From the NCBI GenBank assembly GCA_000620185.1, contig JHVO01000018.1:1-64000 (forward strand): DNA of 64,000 nt, written 5' to 3'. The notes beneath the pieces were generated by a model, which worked only from the letters and a program-made list of their open reading frames with translations, searched no databases and had not been told where the DNA came from. Positions 29,885 through 39,037 of this stretch are shown here, in pieces. Made by a program: the position numbers and the translations under genes. This DNA comes from Geodermatophilaceae bacterium URHB0062 (lineage in GTDB: Bacteria; Actinomycetota; Actinomycetes; Mycobacteriales; Geodermatophilaceae). The number at the start of each line of letters is the position of its first letter. Position 1 is the stretch's first letter.

Positions 29885-30868
29885 ATGCGCACTCGACCAC
29901 GGATGCTGCCGCTGCTCGCGGCCCTGTCGCTCGTACTCGTCACCCCCACCGCGGCGGCCGCTTCGACCGCGTCGGGGCACCCCGGCGAGCCGGAGCTGCT
30001 GGCGTCCGGCCTCGACGGTGGTTCCGGCAGCACGGTTGGCCCCGACGGCGCGCTGTACGTCACCGAGGGCGTCGCCGGGCGGCTGACACGGATCGATCCG
30101 GAGACCGGGGACACGACCGTGGTGGCCGACTGCCTGCCTCCGCGCGTCGCGCCGGTCGGCGGCGCGATCGACGTCGCCTTCCTCCACGGCACCGCGTACG
30201 TCCTGGTCACGCTGGTCTCCCCAGAGGTGGGCGGGAGCGACGTCGCGGGCATCTACCGGATCGGCGGTCCGCACACCTGCACGGTCGTGGCCGACCTCGG
30301 CACCTGGTCGCTCCAGCACCCGCCGGACACCGACTTCGTGGTGCCGGTCGGCCTGCAGTTCGCCCTGGCGCCCTACCGCGGCGGGTTCCTGGTCACGGAC
30401 GGGCATCACAACCGCGTCCTCTTCGTGATGCTCGACGGTTCCGTGCACCAGGTGGTCCAGCTGCCCAACGTCGTCCCGACCGGGCTCGACGTGCGCGGGT
30501 CGAAGGTCTGGCTGGCCGAGGCCGGCCCGGTGCCGCACCGGCCGAAGGACGGGCAGGCCCTCACGTTCTCCGGGACGACGTCGCCCGAGCTGCGGAAGGT
30601 GGCGTCGGGTGCCCCGCTGCTGGTCGACGTCGAGCTGGGCTGCGGTGGGCGCCTGTTCGGTCTGGCCCAGGGCGAGTTCCCCGTCGGCCAGCCTCCGGCC
30701 ACGCCGGCCATCGCGGGGACGGGTCAGCTCCGCGTGGCGGACGACGGTCACTTCCGCGTGGTCGTCGATCAGCTCGACCGGCCGACCTCGCTGGAGTTCA
30801 TCGGCGACACCGCCTACGTGGTCACCCTCGACGGTGAGGTCTGGCGGATCCCGGACGTCTGCGGCTGA
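29885..30868 (+). CDS. Secreted ScyD/ScyE-family beta-propeller protein
   Basis: A 327-aa protein with a Sec signal peptide (MRTRPRMLPLLAALSLVLVT, probable cleavage after AAAA). SGL/NHL-like repeats follow: GSTVGPDGALYVTEGVAGRL, TGLDVRGSKVWLAEAG and LEFIGDTAYVVTLDGEVWRI. It resembles proteins annotated ScyD/ScyE family in actinobacteria; the name comes from cyanobacterial scytonemin genes and says little about role. It probably binds a ligand outside the membrane. ATG at 29885 has AGGAG 7 nt upstream. It lies between ctaB and ctaA but has its own 258-bp upstream region. Confidence 0.85.
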   Translation: MRTRPRMLPLLAALSLVLVTPTAAAASTASGHPGEPELLASGLDGGSGSTVGPDGALYVTEGVAGRLTRIDPETGDTTVVADCLPPRVAPVGGAIDVAFLHGTAYVLVTLVSPEVGGSDVAGIYRIGGPHTCTVVADLGTWSLQHPPDTDFVVPVGLQFALAPYRGGFLVTDGHHNRVLFVMLDGSVHQVVQLPNVVPTGLDVRGSKVWLAEAGPVPHRPKDGQALTFSGTTSPELRKVASGAPLLVDVELGCGGRLFGLAQGEFPVGQPPATPAIAGTGQLRVADDGHFRVVVDQLDRPTSLEFIGDTAYVVTLDGEVWRIPDVCG

Positions 30869-30884
30869 CGGAGGTCGGGGTTCC

Positions 30885-30993
30885 TGTCGCGCCGAGCGGG
30901 CCCCGGAGCGGTCCGCGCCGGCGTGACGCAGCGGCTCGGCTCAGCCGGGGGACGGCACCTGATCGCGGTGTCGCTCGGAGAGCGACAGTGTCA
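30885..30993. repeat. 109-bp structured dispersed element, family A, copy 1
   Basis: It aligns without gaps to 62950-63058 (90 of 109 positions identical by my count). Predicted helices, in element positions: 3-9 with 36-42, 12-18 with 26-32, and 85-92 with 96-103. It lies in a convergent junction (beta-propeller gene and ctaA) and overlaps the last 17 codons of ctaA. It probably also ends transcription from both sides. Confidence 0.85.
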
Positions 30994-31867
30994 TCGCGCC
31001 GCGCACCGCCCACACCAGCCGCGCGGTGAACGCCGTGATGAGGACGGCGCCCACCATGTGCACCAGCACGAGCGCGATCGGCAGGTCGGTGAAGTACTGC
31101 ACGTAGCCGACCACGCCCTGCGCGAGCTGGACGATCAGCAGGTCGCGCGCGGCCCGGCGGATCCGGTCGGGGGAGTCGGTCGCGTACAGGGCGACCAGCA
31201 GCGCCACGGTGAGGCCGAGGAGCAGGAAGACGACGTCGGCGTGCAGCTGGCTGACCAGCTCGGGGTCGAACCCGGTGCGCCCGGCCTTCGGGTCCCCGCT
31301 GTGCGGCCCGCTGCCGGTGACGACCGTGCCGAGGAGCAGGACGACGGCGGTCACGGCCGCGATGCCGGCGACCAGCAGGACCAGGGGACGACGGACCAGC
31401 GGCTGCCCGACGCCGGGTTCCCGGGACCGCAGCCACAGGATCGTGGCGACGGCGACCAGCACCATCGAGAGGAGGAAGTGCGCGGCGACCGTCCACGGGT
31501 TGAGGCCGGTGAGCACGGTGACGCCGCCCAGCAGCGCCTGCGCCGGGATGCCCAGCAGGCTGAGGACGGCGAGCCGCCGAAGGTCGGAGCGCGGCGACTG
31601 GAACACCGCGACCACGGTCGCGACGGCCGCGGCCGTCAGCGCGAAGGTCAGCAGCCGGTTGCCGAACTCGATGACGCCGTGTCCGGCCAGCTCCGCCGTC
31701 GCCACGAAACTCGCGCCGGTGCAGCGCGGCCAGGTCGGGCACCCCAGCCCCGAGCCGGTCAGCCGGACCGCGCCGCCGGTGACGACGATGACGCCGTTGG
31801 CGATCGCGTTGACCAGCGCCACGCGGGAGACGGCGGCGGGGGAGAAGGAGCGGGGCAGGACCGGCAC
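30941..31867 (-). CDS. ctaA: Heme A synthase (CtaA/COX15)
   Basis: A 308-aa eight-helix membrane enzyme oxidising the heme O methyl group to give heme A. The extracytoplasmic Cys pair is present (GSGLGCPTWPRCTG), with heme-ligand His regions GHGVIEFGNRLLT, AAHFLLSM, QLHADVVF and VHMVGAVL. The C-terminal 17 residues (from TLSLSERHR to PSPG) are encoded inside the dispersed 109-bp element and look unrelated to the core, so the original stop was probably earlier. It is divergent from the small membrane protein at 32010. Confidence 0.95.
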   Translation of the reverse strand: MPVLPRSFSPAAVSRVALVNAIANGVIVVTGGAVRLTGSGLGCPTWPRCTGASFVATAELAGHGVIEFGNRLLTFALTAAAVATVVAVFQSPRSDLRRLAVLSLLGIPAQALLGGVTVLTGLNPWTVAAHFLLSMVLVAVATILWLRSREPGVGQPLVRRPLVLLVAGIAAVTAVVLLLGTVVTGSGPHSGDPKAGRTGFDPELVSQLHADVVFLLLGLTVALLVALYATDSPDRIRRAARDLLIVQLAQGVVGYVQYFTDLPIALVLVHMVGAVLITAFTARLVWAVRGAMTLSLSERHRDQVPSPG

Positions 31868-32009
31868 GCCCCGATGCTAGGCGGCACCCGGGGGTGAGCC
31901 GGCTGCCCCGGTCGGGTGGTCCGGCACGGTCGGGGACGTCCGCCTCTGTCCGGAACGCGCGGGTCCCACCTGTACTGGAAGAACCGACCCTGGAAGGGGG
32001 TGACCGGTC

Positions 32010-32360
32010 ATGGCGCACGACACCACGCGAGCTGTGCCGCAGCCCGAAACGGCGCCCGCGGGGCGCGACATCGCCCTGCCCGAACCCCGGCCACCCGTCC
32101 TCGATGCCGCTTCGCCGGACGTCGCCCGGCCCGCGCCCCGCCCCTCACGCGAACCGGCGGCGGACGACCTCGCCCGGCCCCTGCATGGGTCCCGCGCAGG
32201 CTGGATCGTCTCGACCCTCGTCGCCGTTGCGGCGGCCTGGGCGGTCGGCTGGGTCGCCGGGGTGTCCTGGGCGTGGCGCGAGATGACGCCCGGGTTCTTG
32301 AGCCGGACGCACCGGAAGAGGGGGGCGGCCCTGGGTGCCCGATCGTCCCTCTCCTCGTGA
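32010..32360 (+). CDS. Hypothetical single-span membrane protein, 116 aa
   Basis: ATG at 32010 has an AAGGGGG ribosome binding site. The N-terminal 60 or so residues are Pro/Ala/Arg-rich and probably disordered and cytoplasmic. One membrane segment follows (WIVSTLVAVAAAWAVGWVAG), then a basic tail (SRTHRKRGAALGARSS). No family recognised. It lies between ctaA (divergent) and the suf operon and appears monocistronic. Confidence 0.65.
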   Translation: MAHDTTRAVPQPETAPAGRDIALPEPRPPVLDAASPDVARPAPRPSREPAADDLARPLHGSRAGWIVSTLVAVAAAWAVGWVAGVSWAWREMTPGFLSRTHRKRGAALGARSSLSS

Positions 32361-32506
32361 GGACGACCGTCCGGGGGTGATCCGACATCCGGTGCGCCTA
32401 ACCGGATCCCGTCGGCCGACCTCGGCGTCGTAGGGCTGCCCTGGCGGGCGCTCGTCGACAGGCGCCGGTTAGGACCCCCTTGGTTGCGGCGCAGCCGAAA
32501 TAGGAC

Positions 32507-32521
32507 ACACTTGTGTTGTGG
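32507..32521 (+). promoter_or_regulatory. Candidate SufR operator over the sufR start codon
   Basis: ACACT, five bases, TGTGG: one base off the ACACT-N5-TGTGA site I recall described for mycobacterial SufR. It spans the GTG start at 32518, so bound repressor would block initiation of the whole operon. Confidence 0.55.
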
Positions 32522-33354
32522 AAACCGCTGTGTCGCCGTCGGGAGTCGAGCACTCCCGTCCCTCGGCGACGCACGACGACGGGCGCACGCGCGACCGCGT
32601 GAGCGCCCTGCTGCTCGAGCACGGTCCGCAGACGGCCAGCGAGCTCGCCGAGCGGCTGGGCATCTCGCCGGCCGCCGTCCGCCGGCACCTCGACGCCCTG
32701 GTGACCGCCGGCCGCCTCGAGGAGCGTGTGGGTGGGCCGGGTGCGGGGGGACAGGCAGCGCACCGCGGGCGTGGCCGCCCGGCCCGGCGGTTCCACCTCA
32801 CCGACGCCGGCCGCTCGGCCTTTCCGCACGCCTACGACGACCTGGCCCTGACCGCGCTGCGCTACATCGCGGCCGCGGGTGGTCCCGACGCCGTCCGCGC
32901 CGTGGCCGAGCAGCAGCTGGCCGGGCTGGAGGCGCGCGCCTCGAGCGCCGTGGAACACGCCGTCACCGCCCGTTCCGGTGCACCCGTCGACCGGGCCCAG
33001 GCGCTCGCCGTCGCGCTCACCGCGGAGGGCTACGCTGCCACGGCCTCGGCGATCTCCGGCGGGGGGCAGCTCTGCCAGCACCACTGCCCGGTGGCGCACG
33101 TGGCCGCGGAGTTCCCCCAGCTGTGCGAGGCCGAGACCGCGGTGATCGGCCGGCTCGTGGGCACCCACGTGCAGCGGCTGGCCACGATCGCCCACGGCGA
33201 CGGGATCTGCACCACACACATCCCCGGACCGGTGCGGACGGGGAACAGATCGACCTCCGTACGCCCTGTACCAGGCGAGACCGCCGCGCCCCCACGCGCG
33301 CGCACGAGCACGAGCAGCACCCCCACGAACCACCGGGAGAGGACGCCCGCATGA
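32518..33354 (+). CDS. sufR: SufR, iron-sulfur-sensing repressor of the suf operon
   Basis: A 278-aa DeoR/MarR-like winged-helix regulator. The DNA-binding domain is near 22-62 ([20 protein letters not shown]). The sensor half has the cluster-ligand cysteines in [20 protein letters not shown] (Cys-x3-Cys-x12-Cys), as in SufR proteins that bind a 4Fe-4S cluster and repress suf when iron-sulfur supply is adequate. The C-terminal 50 or so residues are Pro/Thr/Arg-rich and disordered. The GTG start has no clear ribosome binding site and lies inside the candidate operator. It overlaps sufB by 4 bp (ATGA). Confidence 0.95.
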   Translation: METAVSPSGVEHSRPSATHDDGRTRDRVSALLLEHGPQTASELAERLGISPAAVRRHLDALVTAGRLEERVGGPGAGGQAAHRGRGRPARRFHLTDAGRSAFPHAYDDLALTALRYIAAAGGPDAVRAVAEQQLAGLEARASSAVEHAVTARSGAPVDRAQALAVALTAEGYAATASAISGGGQLCQHHCPVAHVAAEFPQLCEAETAVIGRLVGTHVQRLATIAHGDGICTTHIPGPVRTGNRSTSVRPVPGETAAPPRARTSTSSTPTNHRERTPA

Positions 33355-34799
33355 CCAGCACGCAACAGCCGGCCGCCACGGCCGCACAGCCGCTCACGCA
33401 GGACGAGCAGATCGACCAGCTCGGCCGCTACGAGTACGGCTGGGCCGACGCCGACGTCGCCGGTGCATCCGCCAAGCGAGGGTTGAACCAGGACGTCGTC
33501 CGTGACATCTCGGCGCGCAAGAGCGAGCCCGAGTGGATGCTCGAGCGGCGGCTCAAGGCGCTGAAGCTGTTCGACCGCAAGCCCATGCCCGACTGGGGGT
33601 CGGACCTCTCCGGCATCGACTTCCAGAACATCAAGTACTTCGTGCGCTCCACGGAGGCCCAGGCGGCCTCGTGGGAGGACCTGCCCGACGACATCAAGAA
33701 CACCTACGACCGGCTCGGCATCCCGGAGGCGGAGAAGCAGCGCCTCGTCGCCGGTGTCGCCGCGCAGTACGAGTCCGAGGTCGTCTACCACCAGATCCAG
33801 AAGGAGCTCGAGGACCAGGGCGTCATCTTCCTGGACACCGACTCGGCCCTGAAGCAGCACCCGGAGATCTTCCAGGAGTACTTCGGCTCGGTGATCCCGT
33901 CCGGCGACAACAAGTTCGCCGCGCTGAACACCGCCGTCTGGTCGGGTGGCTCGTTCATCTACGTGCCGAAGGGCGTGCACGTCGACATCCCGCTGCAGGC
34001 CTACTTCCGGATCAACACCGAGAACATGGGCCAGTTCGAGCGGACGCTGATCATCGTCGACGAGGGCGCCTACGTGCACTACGTCGAGGGCTGCACCGCG
34101 CCGATCTACAAGTCGGACTCGCTGCACTCCGCGGTCGTCGAGATCATCGTCAAGAAGAACGCGCGCTGCCGGTACACGACCATCCAGAACTGGTCGAACA
34201 ACGTCTACAACCTGGTCACCAAGCGGGCCGTGGCCCACGAGGGCGCGACCATGGAGTGGGTCGACGGCAACCTCGGCTCCAAGGTGACGATGAAGTACCC
34301 GGCGGTCTGGATGACCGGCGAGCACGCCAAGGGCGAGGTGCTCTCGATCGCGTTCGCGGGCGAGGGGCAGCACCAGGACGCCGGCGCGAAGATGGTGCAC
34401 GCCGCGCCGCACACCTCCTCGACCATCGTGTCGAAGTCGGTGGCCCGCGGCGGCGGCCGCACGTCCTACCGCGGCCTGGTCCAGATCGACGAGGGCGCCT
34501 ACGGCTCCAAGTCGACGGTCAAGTGCGACGCCCTCCTGGTCGACACGATCAGCCGCTCGGACACCTACCCCTACGTCGACGTCCGCGAGGACGACGTCGC
34601 CATGGGCCACGAGGCGACGGTCTCCCGCGTCAGCGAGGACCAGCTGTTCTACCTGATGAGCCGCGGCATGACCGAGGACGAGGCCATGGCCATGGTCGTC
34701 CGCGGGTTCGTCGAGCCGATCGCCCGCGAGCTGCCCATGGAGTACGCCCTCGAGCTCAACCGGCTCATCGAACTGCAGATGGAAGGTGCCGTCGGCTGA
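33351..34799 (+). CDS. sufB: Fe-S cluster assembly scaffold SufB
   Basis: A 482-aa SufB, the cluster-building subunit of the SufBC2D scaffold. Family blocks: [60 protein letters not shown] (with Cys), [40 protein letters not shown], and C-terminal [19 protein letters not shown]. The beta-helix core Cys is present. No intein is visible, unlike M. tuberculosis SufB. The ATG overlaps the sufR stop, with GAGAGGA upstream; its stop overlaps the sufD start (TGATG). Confidence 0.98.
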   Translation: MTSTQQPAATAAQPLTQDEQIDQLGRYEYGWADADVAGASAKRGLNQDVVRDISARKSEPEWMLERRLKALKLFDRKPMPDWGSDLSGIDFQNIKYFVRSTEAQAASWEDLPDDIKNTYDRLGIPEAEKQRLVAGVAAQYESEVVYHQIQKELEDQGVIFLDTDSALKQHPEIFQEYFGSVIPSGDNKFAALNTAVWSGGSFIYVPKGVHVDIPLQAYFRINTENMGQFERTLIIVDEGAYVHYVEGCTAPIYKSDSLHSAVVEIIVKKNARCRYTTIQNWSNNVYNLVTKRAVAHEGATMEWVDGNLGSKVTMKYPAVWMTGEHAKGEVLSIAFAGEGQHQDAGAKMVHAAPHTSSTIVSKSVARGGGRTSYRGLVQIDEGAYGSKSTVKCDALLVDTISRSDTYPYVDVREDDVAMGHEATVSRVSEDQLFYLMSRGMTEDEAMAMVVRGFVEPIARELPMEYALELNRLIELQMEGAVG

Positions 34800-36073
34800 T
34801 GTCAGCCCCCGACAACACGCTCGCCTCCGAACTCTTCGCTCCCGGCGTGGGGGCGCAGGCCGGCCCGCCGACCACCCCGGCCGACGGGACCGGCGTGGCC
34901 CCGGGTGCGCACTCGCACGGCGGTCCCGCGCCGACCGGCTCGCCGGCCGAGCGCTTCACGTCCACCGACCCGGACGCCTTCGGCGTGCCCACCGGTCGCG
35001 AGGAGACGTGGCGCTTCACGCCGATGAAGCGGATGCGGGCCCTGCTCGACGGCGCCCCCTCCGATGCGCGGCTGACCTGGACGACCGACCTCCCCGAGGG
35101 CGTCGAGCTGACCAGCGTCCCGGCCGGGCACCCCTTGCTCGAGGGCCTGCCCGAGCCGGCCGACCGGCTCGCCGCGCTGACCCGGGCGCGGAGCAACGGT
35201 GCCACCGTCCTCCGCGTGGCCAAGGAGGCCCAGCTCGACCGCCCGGTGACCCTGGGCCTGGCCGGCACCGGCTCGGACGAGGTCGTCTGGGGTCAGCTCG
35301 TCGTGGAGGTGGGCGCCTTCGCGAAGGCCACCGTCGTCCTCGACCACTCCGGGCTCGCCAAGTACTCCGGCGGTGTCAGCGTCCTCGTCGGCGACGGCGC
35401 GCAGGTGACCCTGGTGTCGGTGCAGGACTGGGCGCCCGGTGCGGTGCACGGCGGCCAGTACGACGCCGTCGTCGGCCGCGACGCGACCTTCAAGCAGGTC
35501 GTGGTCACCCTCGGTGGCGACCTCGTCCGGCTGGTCAGCAACGTGCAGTACGCCGGGCCCGGCGGCTCCGTCGATCTGTTCGGCGTCTACTTCGCCGACG
35601 AGACGCAGCACCAGGAGCACCGCCTGTGGGTCGACCACGCGGTGCCGAACTGCCGGAGCAACGTCCTCTACAAGGGTGCGCTGCAGGGCGAGGACGCCCG
35701 CACGGTATGGATCGGCGACGTCCGCATCCGCCCGACGGCCACCGGCACCGAGACCTACGAGCTCAACCGCAACCTGGTCCTGACCGACGGGGCGCGCGCC
35801 GACTCGGTGCCCAACCTGGAGATCGAGACCGGCGAGATCGTGGGCGCCGGCCACGCCAGCGCCACCGGCCGGTTCGACGACGAGCAGCTGTTCTACCTCT
35901 GCTCTCGGGGCATCGACGCCGAGACCGCCCGACGCCTCGTGGTGCGCGGCTTCTTCGCCGACGTCGTCCAGCTGATCGGTCTCCCCGCGCTGCAGGACCG
36001 CCTGATGGGGACGATCGAGGCCCGCCTCGGTGCGCTCCCGGGCCTCGAGGACCAGCCGGTCGAGGTGGCCTGA
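34799..36073 (+). CDS. sufD: Fe-S cluster assembly protein SufD
   Basis: A 424-aa SufD, structural partner of SufB in SufBC2D. Shared beta-helix blocks are visible: VDLFGVYFADETQHQEHRLW, RSNVLYKGALQGEDARTVWI, NRNLVLTDGARADSVPNLEI and the SufB/D C-terminal DEQLFYLCSRGIDAETARR. The N-terminal 60 residues are Pro/Gly-rich and variable. The ATG shares a base with the sufB stop; the Rieske gene begins 2 bp after its own stop. Confidence 0.97.
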   Translation: MSAPDNTLASELFAPGVGAQAGPPTTPADGTGVAPGAHSHGGPAPTGSPAERFTSTDPDAFGVPTGREETWRFTPMKRMRALLDGAPSDARLTWTTDLPEGVELTSVPAGHPLLEGLPEPADRLAALTRARSNGATVLRVAKEAQLDRPVTLGLAGTGSDEVVWGQLVVEVGAFAKATVVLDHSGLAKYSGGVSVLVGDGAQVTLVSVQDWAPGAVHGGQYDAVVGRDATFKQVVVTLGGDLVRLVSNVQYAGPGGSVDLFGVYFADETQHQEHRLWVDHAVPNCRSNVLYKGALQGEDARTVWIGDVRIRPTATGTETYELNRNLVLTDGARADSVPNLEIETGEIVGAGHASATGRFDDEQLFYLCSRGIDAETARRLVVRGFFADVVQLIGLPALQDRLMGTIEARLGALPGLEDQPVEVA

Positions 36074-36075
36074 GC

Positions 36076-36441
36076 ATGGCCTTCGAGCGGGTCTGCGCCC
36101 TCTCCGACGTCAAGGAGCCCGGCGCCCTGCGCCTCGAGCTGGACGACGTCGACATCGCCGTCGTCCGCTTCGAGGGCGAGGTCTACGCGGTGCAGGACGT
36201 CTGCTCGCACGCCGAGGTCCCCCTGTCCGAGGGCGACGTGGAGGAGTTCCACGGCGCCCCGACCATCGAGTGCTGGCTGCACGGGTCGTGCTTCGACCTG
36301 CGCACCGGCGAACCCACCAACCTGCCGGCCACCGAGCCGGTCGATGTCTACCCGGTCCGCGTGGAGGGGGAGGACGTGTACGTCGACACAGAGGCAAGCG
36401 CTGTGGCCGACGACGTCCTTCCTCGCGCGGCCGGCAACTGA
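36076..36441 (+). CDS. Rieske-type ferredoxin of the suf operon
   Basis: A 121-aa single-domain Rieske [2Fe-2S] protein of the bifurcated (NirD/ferredoxin) kind. Cluster ligands are CSHAEVPL (Cys-x-His) and CWLHGSCFDL (Cys-x2-His). No membrane anchor. Genes of this type lie between sufD and sufC in many actinobacteria; an electron-supply role in cluster assembly is plausible but unproven. It starts 2 bp after sufD and ends 10 bp before sufC. Confidence 0.93.
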   Translation: MAFERVCALSDVKEPGALRLELDDVDIAVVRFEGEVYAVQDVCSHAEVPLSEGDVEEFHGAPTIECWLHGSCFDLRTGEPTNLPATEPVDVYPVRVEGEDVYVDTEASAVADDVLPRAAGN

Positions 36442-36451
36442 AGGAGCACGA

Positions 36452-37225
36452 GTGTCTGTCCTGGAGATCCGCGACCTGCACGTCAGCGTCGGTGAGGGGA
36501 ACGACGCCAAGGAGATCCTCCGCGGCGTCGACCTGACCGTCCGCTCGGGCGAGACGCACGCCATCATGGGCCCGAACGGGTCGGGCAAGTCGACCCTGGC
36601 CTACTCGATCGCCGGCCACCCGAAGTACACGATCACCGGCGGCACGGTGACCCTCGACGGCGAGGACGTCCTCGCCATGACCGTCGACGAGCGCGCCCGC
36701 GCCGGCCTGTTCCTCGCGATGCAGTACCCGGTCGAGGTCCCCGGCGTCTCGGTGTCGAACTTCCTCCGCACGGCCGCCACGGCGATCCGGGGCGAGGCCC
36801 CGAAGCTGCGCACCTGGGTCAAGGACGTCAAGAGCGAGATGTCCGGCCTGGAGATGGACCCGGCGTTCGCCGAGCGCAACGTCAACGAGGGCTTCTCCGG
36901 TGGTGAGAAGAAGCGCCACGAGATCCTGCAGATGCGCCTGCTCAAGCCGCGCATCGCGATCCTCGACGAGACCGACTCCGGCCTCGACGTCGACGCGCTG
37001 CGGGTGGTCTCCGAGGGCGTCAACCGCAGCCGCGAGGACAGCGACGTCGGCGTCCTGCTGATCACGCACTACACGCGCATCCTCCGCTACATCAAGCCCG
37101 ATTTCGTGCACGTCTTCGTCAACGGCAAGGTCGTGGACGAGGGCGGCCGGGAGCTGGCCGACAAGCTCGAGGACGAGGGCTACGCCGCGTACGTCGCGGA
37201 CTCGAAGGAGACGGCGAAGGCATGA
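36452..37225 (+). CDS. sufC: Fe-S assembly ATPase SufC
   Basis: A 257-aa ABC-type ATPase that drives conformational change in SufBC2D. Walker A GPNGSGKSTL, Q-loop MQYPVEVPGVS, the SufC signature FSGGEKKRHEILQM, Walker B IAILDETDSGLD and switch LLITHYTRIL are all intact. The start is GTG at 36452 (VSVLEIRDLHV) with AGGAG 5-6 nt upstream. It overlaps sufS by 4 bp (ATGA). Confidence 0.98.
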   Translation: MSVLEIRDLHVSVGEGNDAKEILRGVDLTVRSGETHAIMGPNGSGKSTLAYSIAGHPKYTITGGTVTLDGEDVLAMTVDERARAGLFLAMQYPVEVPGVSVSNFLRTAATAIRGEAPKLRTWVKDVKSEMSGLEMDPAFAERNVNEGFSGGEKKRHEILQMRLLKPRIAILDETDSGLDVDALRVVSEGVNRSREDSDVGVLLITHYTRILRYIKPDFVHVFVNGKVVDEGGRELADKLEDEGYAAYVADSKETAKA

Positions 37226-38529
37226 CCCAGACCGCCTCGCGTCCCACGGGGACGCGTGCCCCGCTGCCCCTGGACGTCGAGGCGATCCGGGCCGACTTCC
37301 CGATCCTGTCCCGCACCGTCCGGGACGGGAAGCGGCTGGTCTACCTCGACTCGGGGGCGACCTCGCAGAAGCCGCGCCAGGTGCTCGACGCCGAGCGGTG
37401 GTTCTACGAGAACATCAACGCCGCGCCGCACCGGGGGGCCCACCAGCTCGCCGAGGAGGCGACCGGCGCGTACGAGGCGGCCCGCGCCACCATCGGCGCG
37501 TTCATCGGCGCACCCGAGAACGAGATCGTCTTCACGCGGAACAGCACCGAGGCGATCAACCTCGTCGCCTACGCGCTGTCGAACGCGGCGACGGCCAAGG
37601 AGCCGGAGTTCCGGACCTACGCCGTCGGCCAGGGCGACGAGATCGTCGTCACCGAGATGGAGCACCACGCCAACCTGCTGCCGTGGCAGCAGCTGTGCGA
37701 GCGCACCGGGGCGACCCTGCGCTGGCTCGGCCTCACCGACGACGGCCGGCTCGACCTCTCCGACCTCGGCACCGTGGTCAACGAGCGCACGAAACTGGTC
37801 GCGGTCACCCAGCAGTCGAACATCCTGGGCACGATCAACCCGCTCGGAGACATCGTCGCCCGCGCCCGTGAGGTCGGCGCCCTCGTGCTGGTCGACGGCG
37901 CCCAGTCGGTGCCCCACCAGCCGGTCGACGTGACCGCCCTCGGTGCGGACTTCCTGGTCTTCTCCGGGCACAAGATGCTGGGGCCCACCGGCGTCGGCGT
38001 GCTCTGGGGCCGCTACGACGTCCTCGACAAGCTGCCGCCCTTCCTCACCGGCGGCTCGATGATCGAGGTCGTCCGCATGGAGGCGAGCACCTTCGCCGCC
38101 CCGCCGCAGCGCTTCGAGGCCGGCGTCCCGATGACGGCGCAGGTGATCGGGCTGGCCGCGGGCGTCGAGTACCTGCTGCGCCTGGGCATGGACACGGTCG
38201 AGGAGCACGAGAAGGCGCTGACCGCCTACGCGCTGGAGAAGCTCGCCGAGATCCCGGGCGTGACCGTGATCGGCCCGCCCGACACGGTCGCCCGCGGGGG
38301 AGCGGTCTCGTTCACCGTCGAGGGCATCCACCCGCACGACGTCGGCCAGGTGCTGGACGACCGCGGCATCGCCGTCCGGGTCGGCCACCACTGCGCGTGG
38401 CCGGTGGTCCGCCGCTACGGCGTGCCGGCGACCACGCGGGCGACGTTCTACGTGCACACCGGCTACGACGACATCGACGCCCTGGCCGACGGAATTCGCG
38501 CGGCCCAGAAGTTCTTCGGAACGGTGTGA
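37222..38529 (+). CDS. sufS: Cysteine desulfurase SufS
   Basis: A 435-aa group II PLP enzyme supplying persulfide sulfur. The PLP Lys is in FSGHKMLGPTGVGVLWG (near 250); the catalytic Cys is in GHHCAWPVVRR (near 390), in the short-loop form typical of SufS that depends on SufU. Substrate-binding blocks include YLDSGATSQKP and EMEHHANLLPW. It has an N-terminal extension of about 20 residues. The ATG overlaps the sufC stop; sufU begins 10 bp downstream. Confidence 0.98.
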   Translation: MTQTASRPTGTRAPLPLDVEAIRADFPILSRTVRDGKRLVYLDSGATSQKPRQVLDAERWFYENINAAPHRGAHQLAEEATGAYEAARATIGAFIGAPENEIVFTRNSTEAINLVAYALSNAATAKEPEFRTYAVGQGDEIVVTEMEHHANLLPWQQLCERTGATLRWLGLTDDGRLDLSDLGTVVNERTKLVAVTQQSNILGTINPLGDIVARAREVGALVLVDGAQSVPHQPVDVTALGADFLVFSGHKMLGPTGVGVLWGRYDVLDKLPPFLTGGSMIEVVRMEASTFAAPPQRFEAGVPMTAQVIGLAAGVEYLLRLGMDTVEEHEKALTAYALEKLAEIPGVTVIGPPDTVARGGAVSFTVEGIHPHDVGQVLDDRGIAVRVGHHCAWPVVRRYGVPATTRATFYVHTGYDDIDALADGIRAAQKFFGTV

Positions 38530-38539
38530 GGTCGTACTG

Positions 38540-39037
38540 ATGCAGCTGGAGTCGATGTACCAGGAGATCATCCTGGACCACTACAAGAACCCGCACGGCC
38601 GCGGTCTGCGCGAGCCGTTCGAGGCCGAGGTGCACCACGTCAACCCGACCTGCGGCGACGAGGTGACGCTGCGGGTGCACCTAGGGAAGGACGCGGCCGG
38701 CGATCCGGTCCTGTCGGACGTGTCCTACGAGGGCATGGGCTGCTCGATCAGCCAGGCGTCGGTGTCGGCCATGTACGACCTGGTCATCGGCAAGTCGGTG
38801 CCGCAGGCGCTGGAGACTGGTGACCACTTCATGACGCTGATGCAGGCCAAGGGCGACCCGTCCGTGGCCGAGAAGCTCGAGGACGAGCTGGAGGACGCCG
38901 TCGCGTTCGCCGGCGTGTCCAAGTACCCCGCGCGGATCAAGTGCGCGCTGATGAGCTGGATGGCCCTCAAGGACGCATCCGCGCGAGCTCTGTCATCCGC
39001 CCACCCCGCCGCCCCAACGGGAGGATCCACCGCATGA
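38540..39037 (+). CDS. sufU: SufU zinc-dependent sulfurtransferase
   Basis: A 165-aa IscU-like protein of the SufU group, which accepts persulfide from SufS. The three cysteines lie in NPTCGDEVT (near 37), GMGCSISQAS and IKCALMSW; the Asp of the zinc site is the GDE after the first Cys. Start MQLESMYQEIILDHYKNPHG is diagnostic. A C-terminal Ala/Pro-rich tail is extra. It overlaps sufT by 4 bp (ATGA). Confidence 0.97.
   Translation: MQLESMYQEIILDHYKNPHGRGLREPFEAEVHHVNPTCGDEVTLRVHLGKDAAGDPVLSDVSYEGMGCSISQASVSAMYDLVIGKSVPQALETGDHFMTLMQAKGDPSVAEKLEDELEDAVAFAGVSKYPARIKCALMSWMALKDASARALSSAHPAAPTGGSTA

Noticed and set aside
33351-34799. Intein in SufB
   Set aside because: SufB is of normal length with no intein splice motifs.
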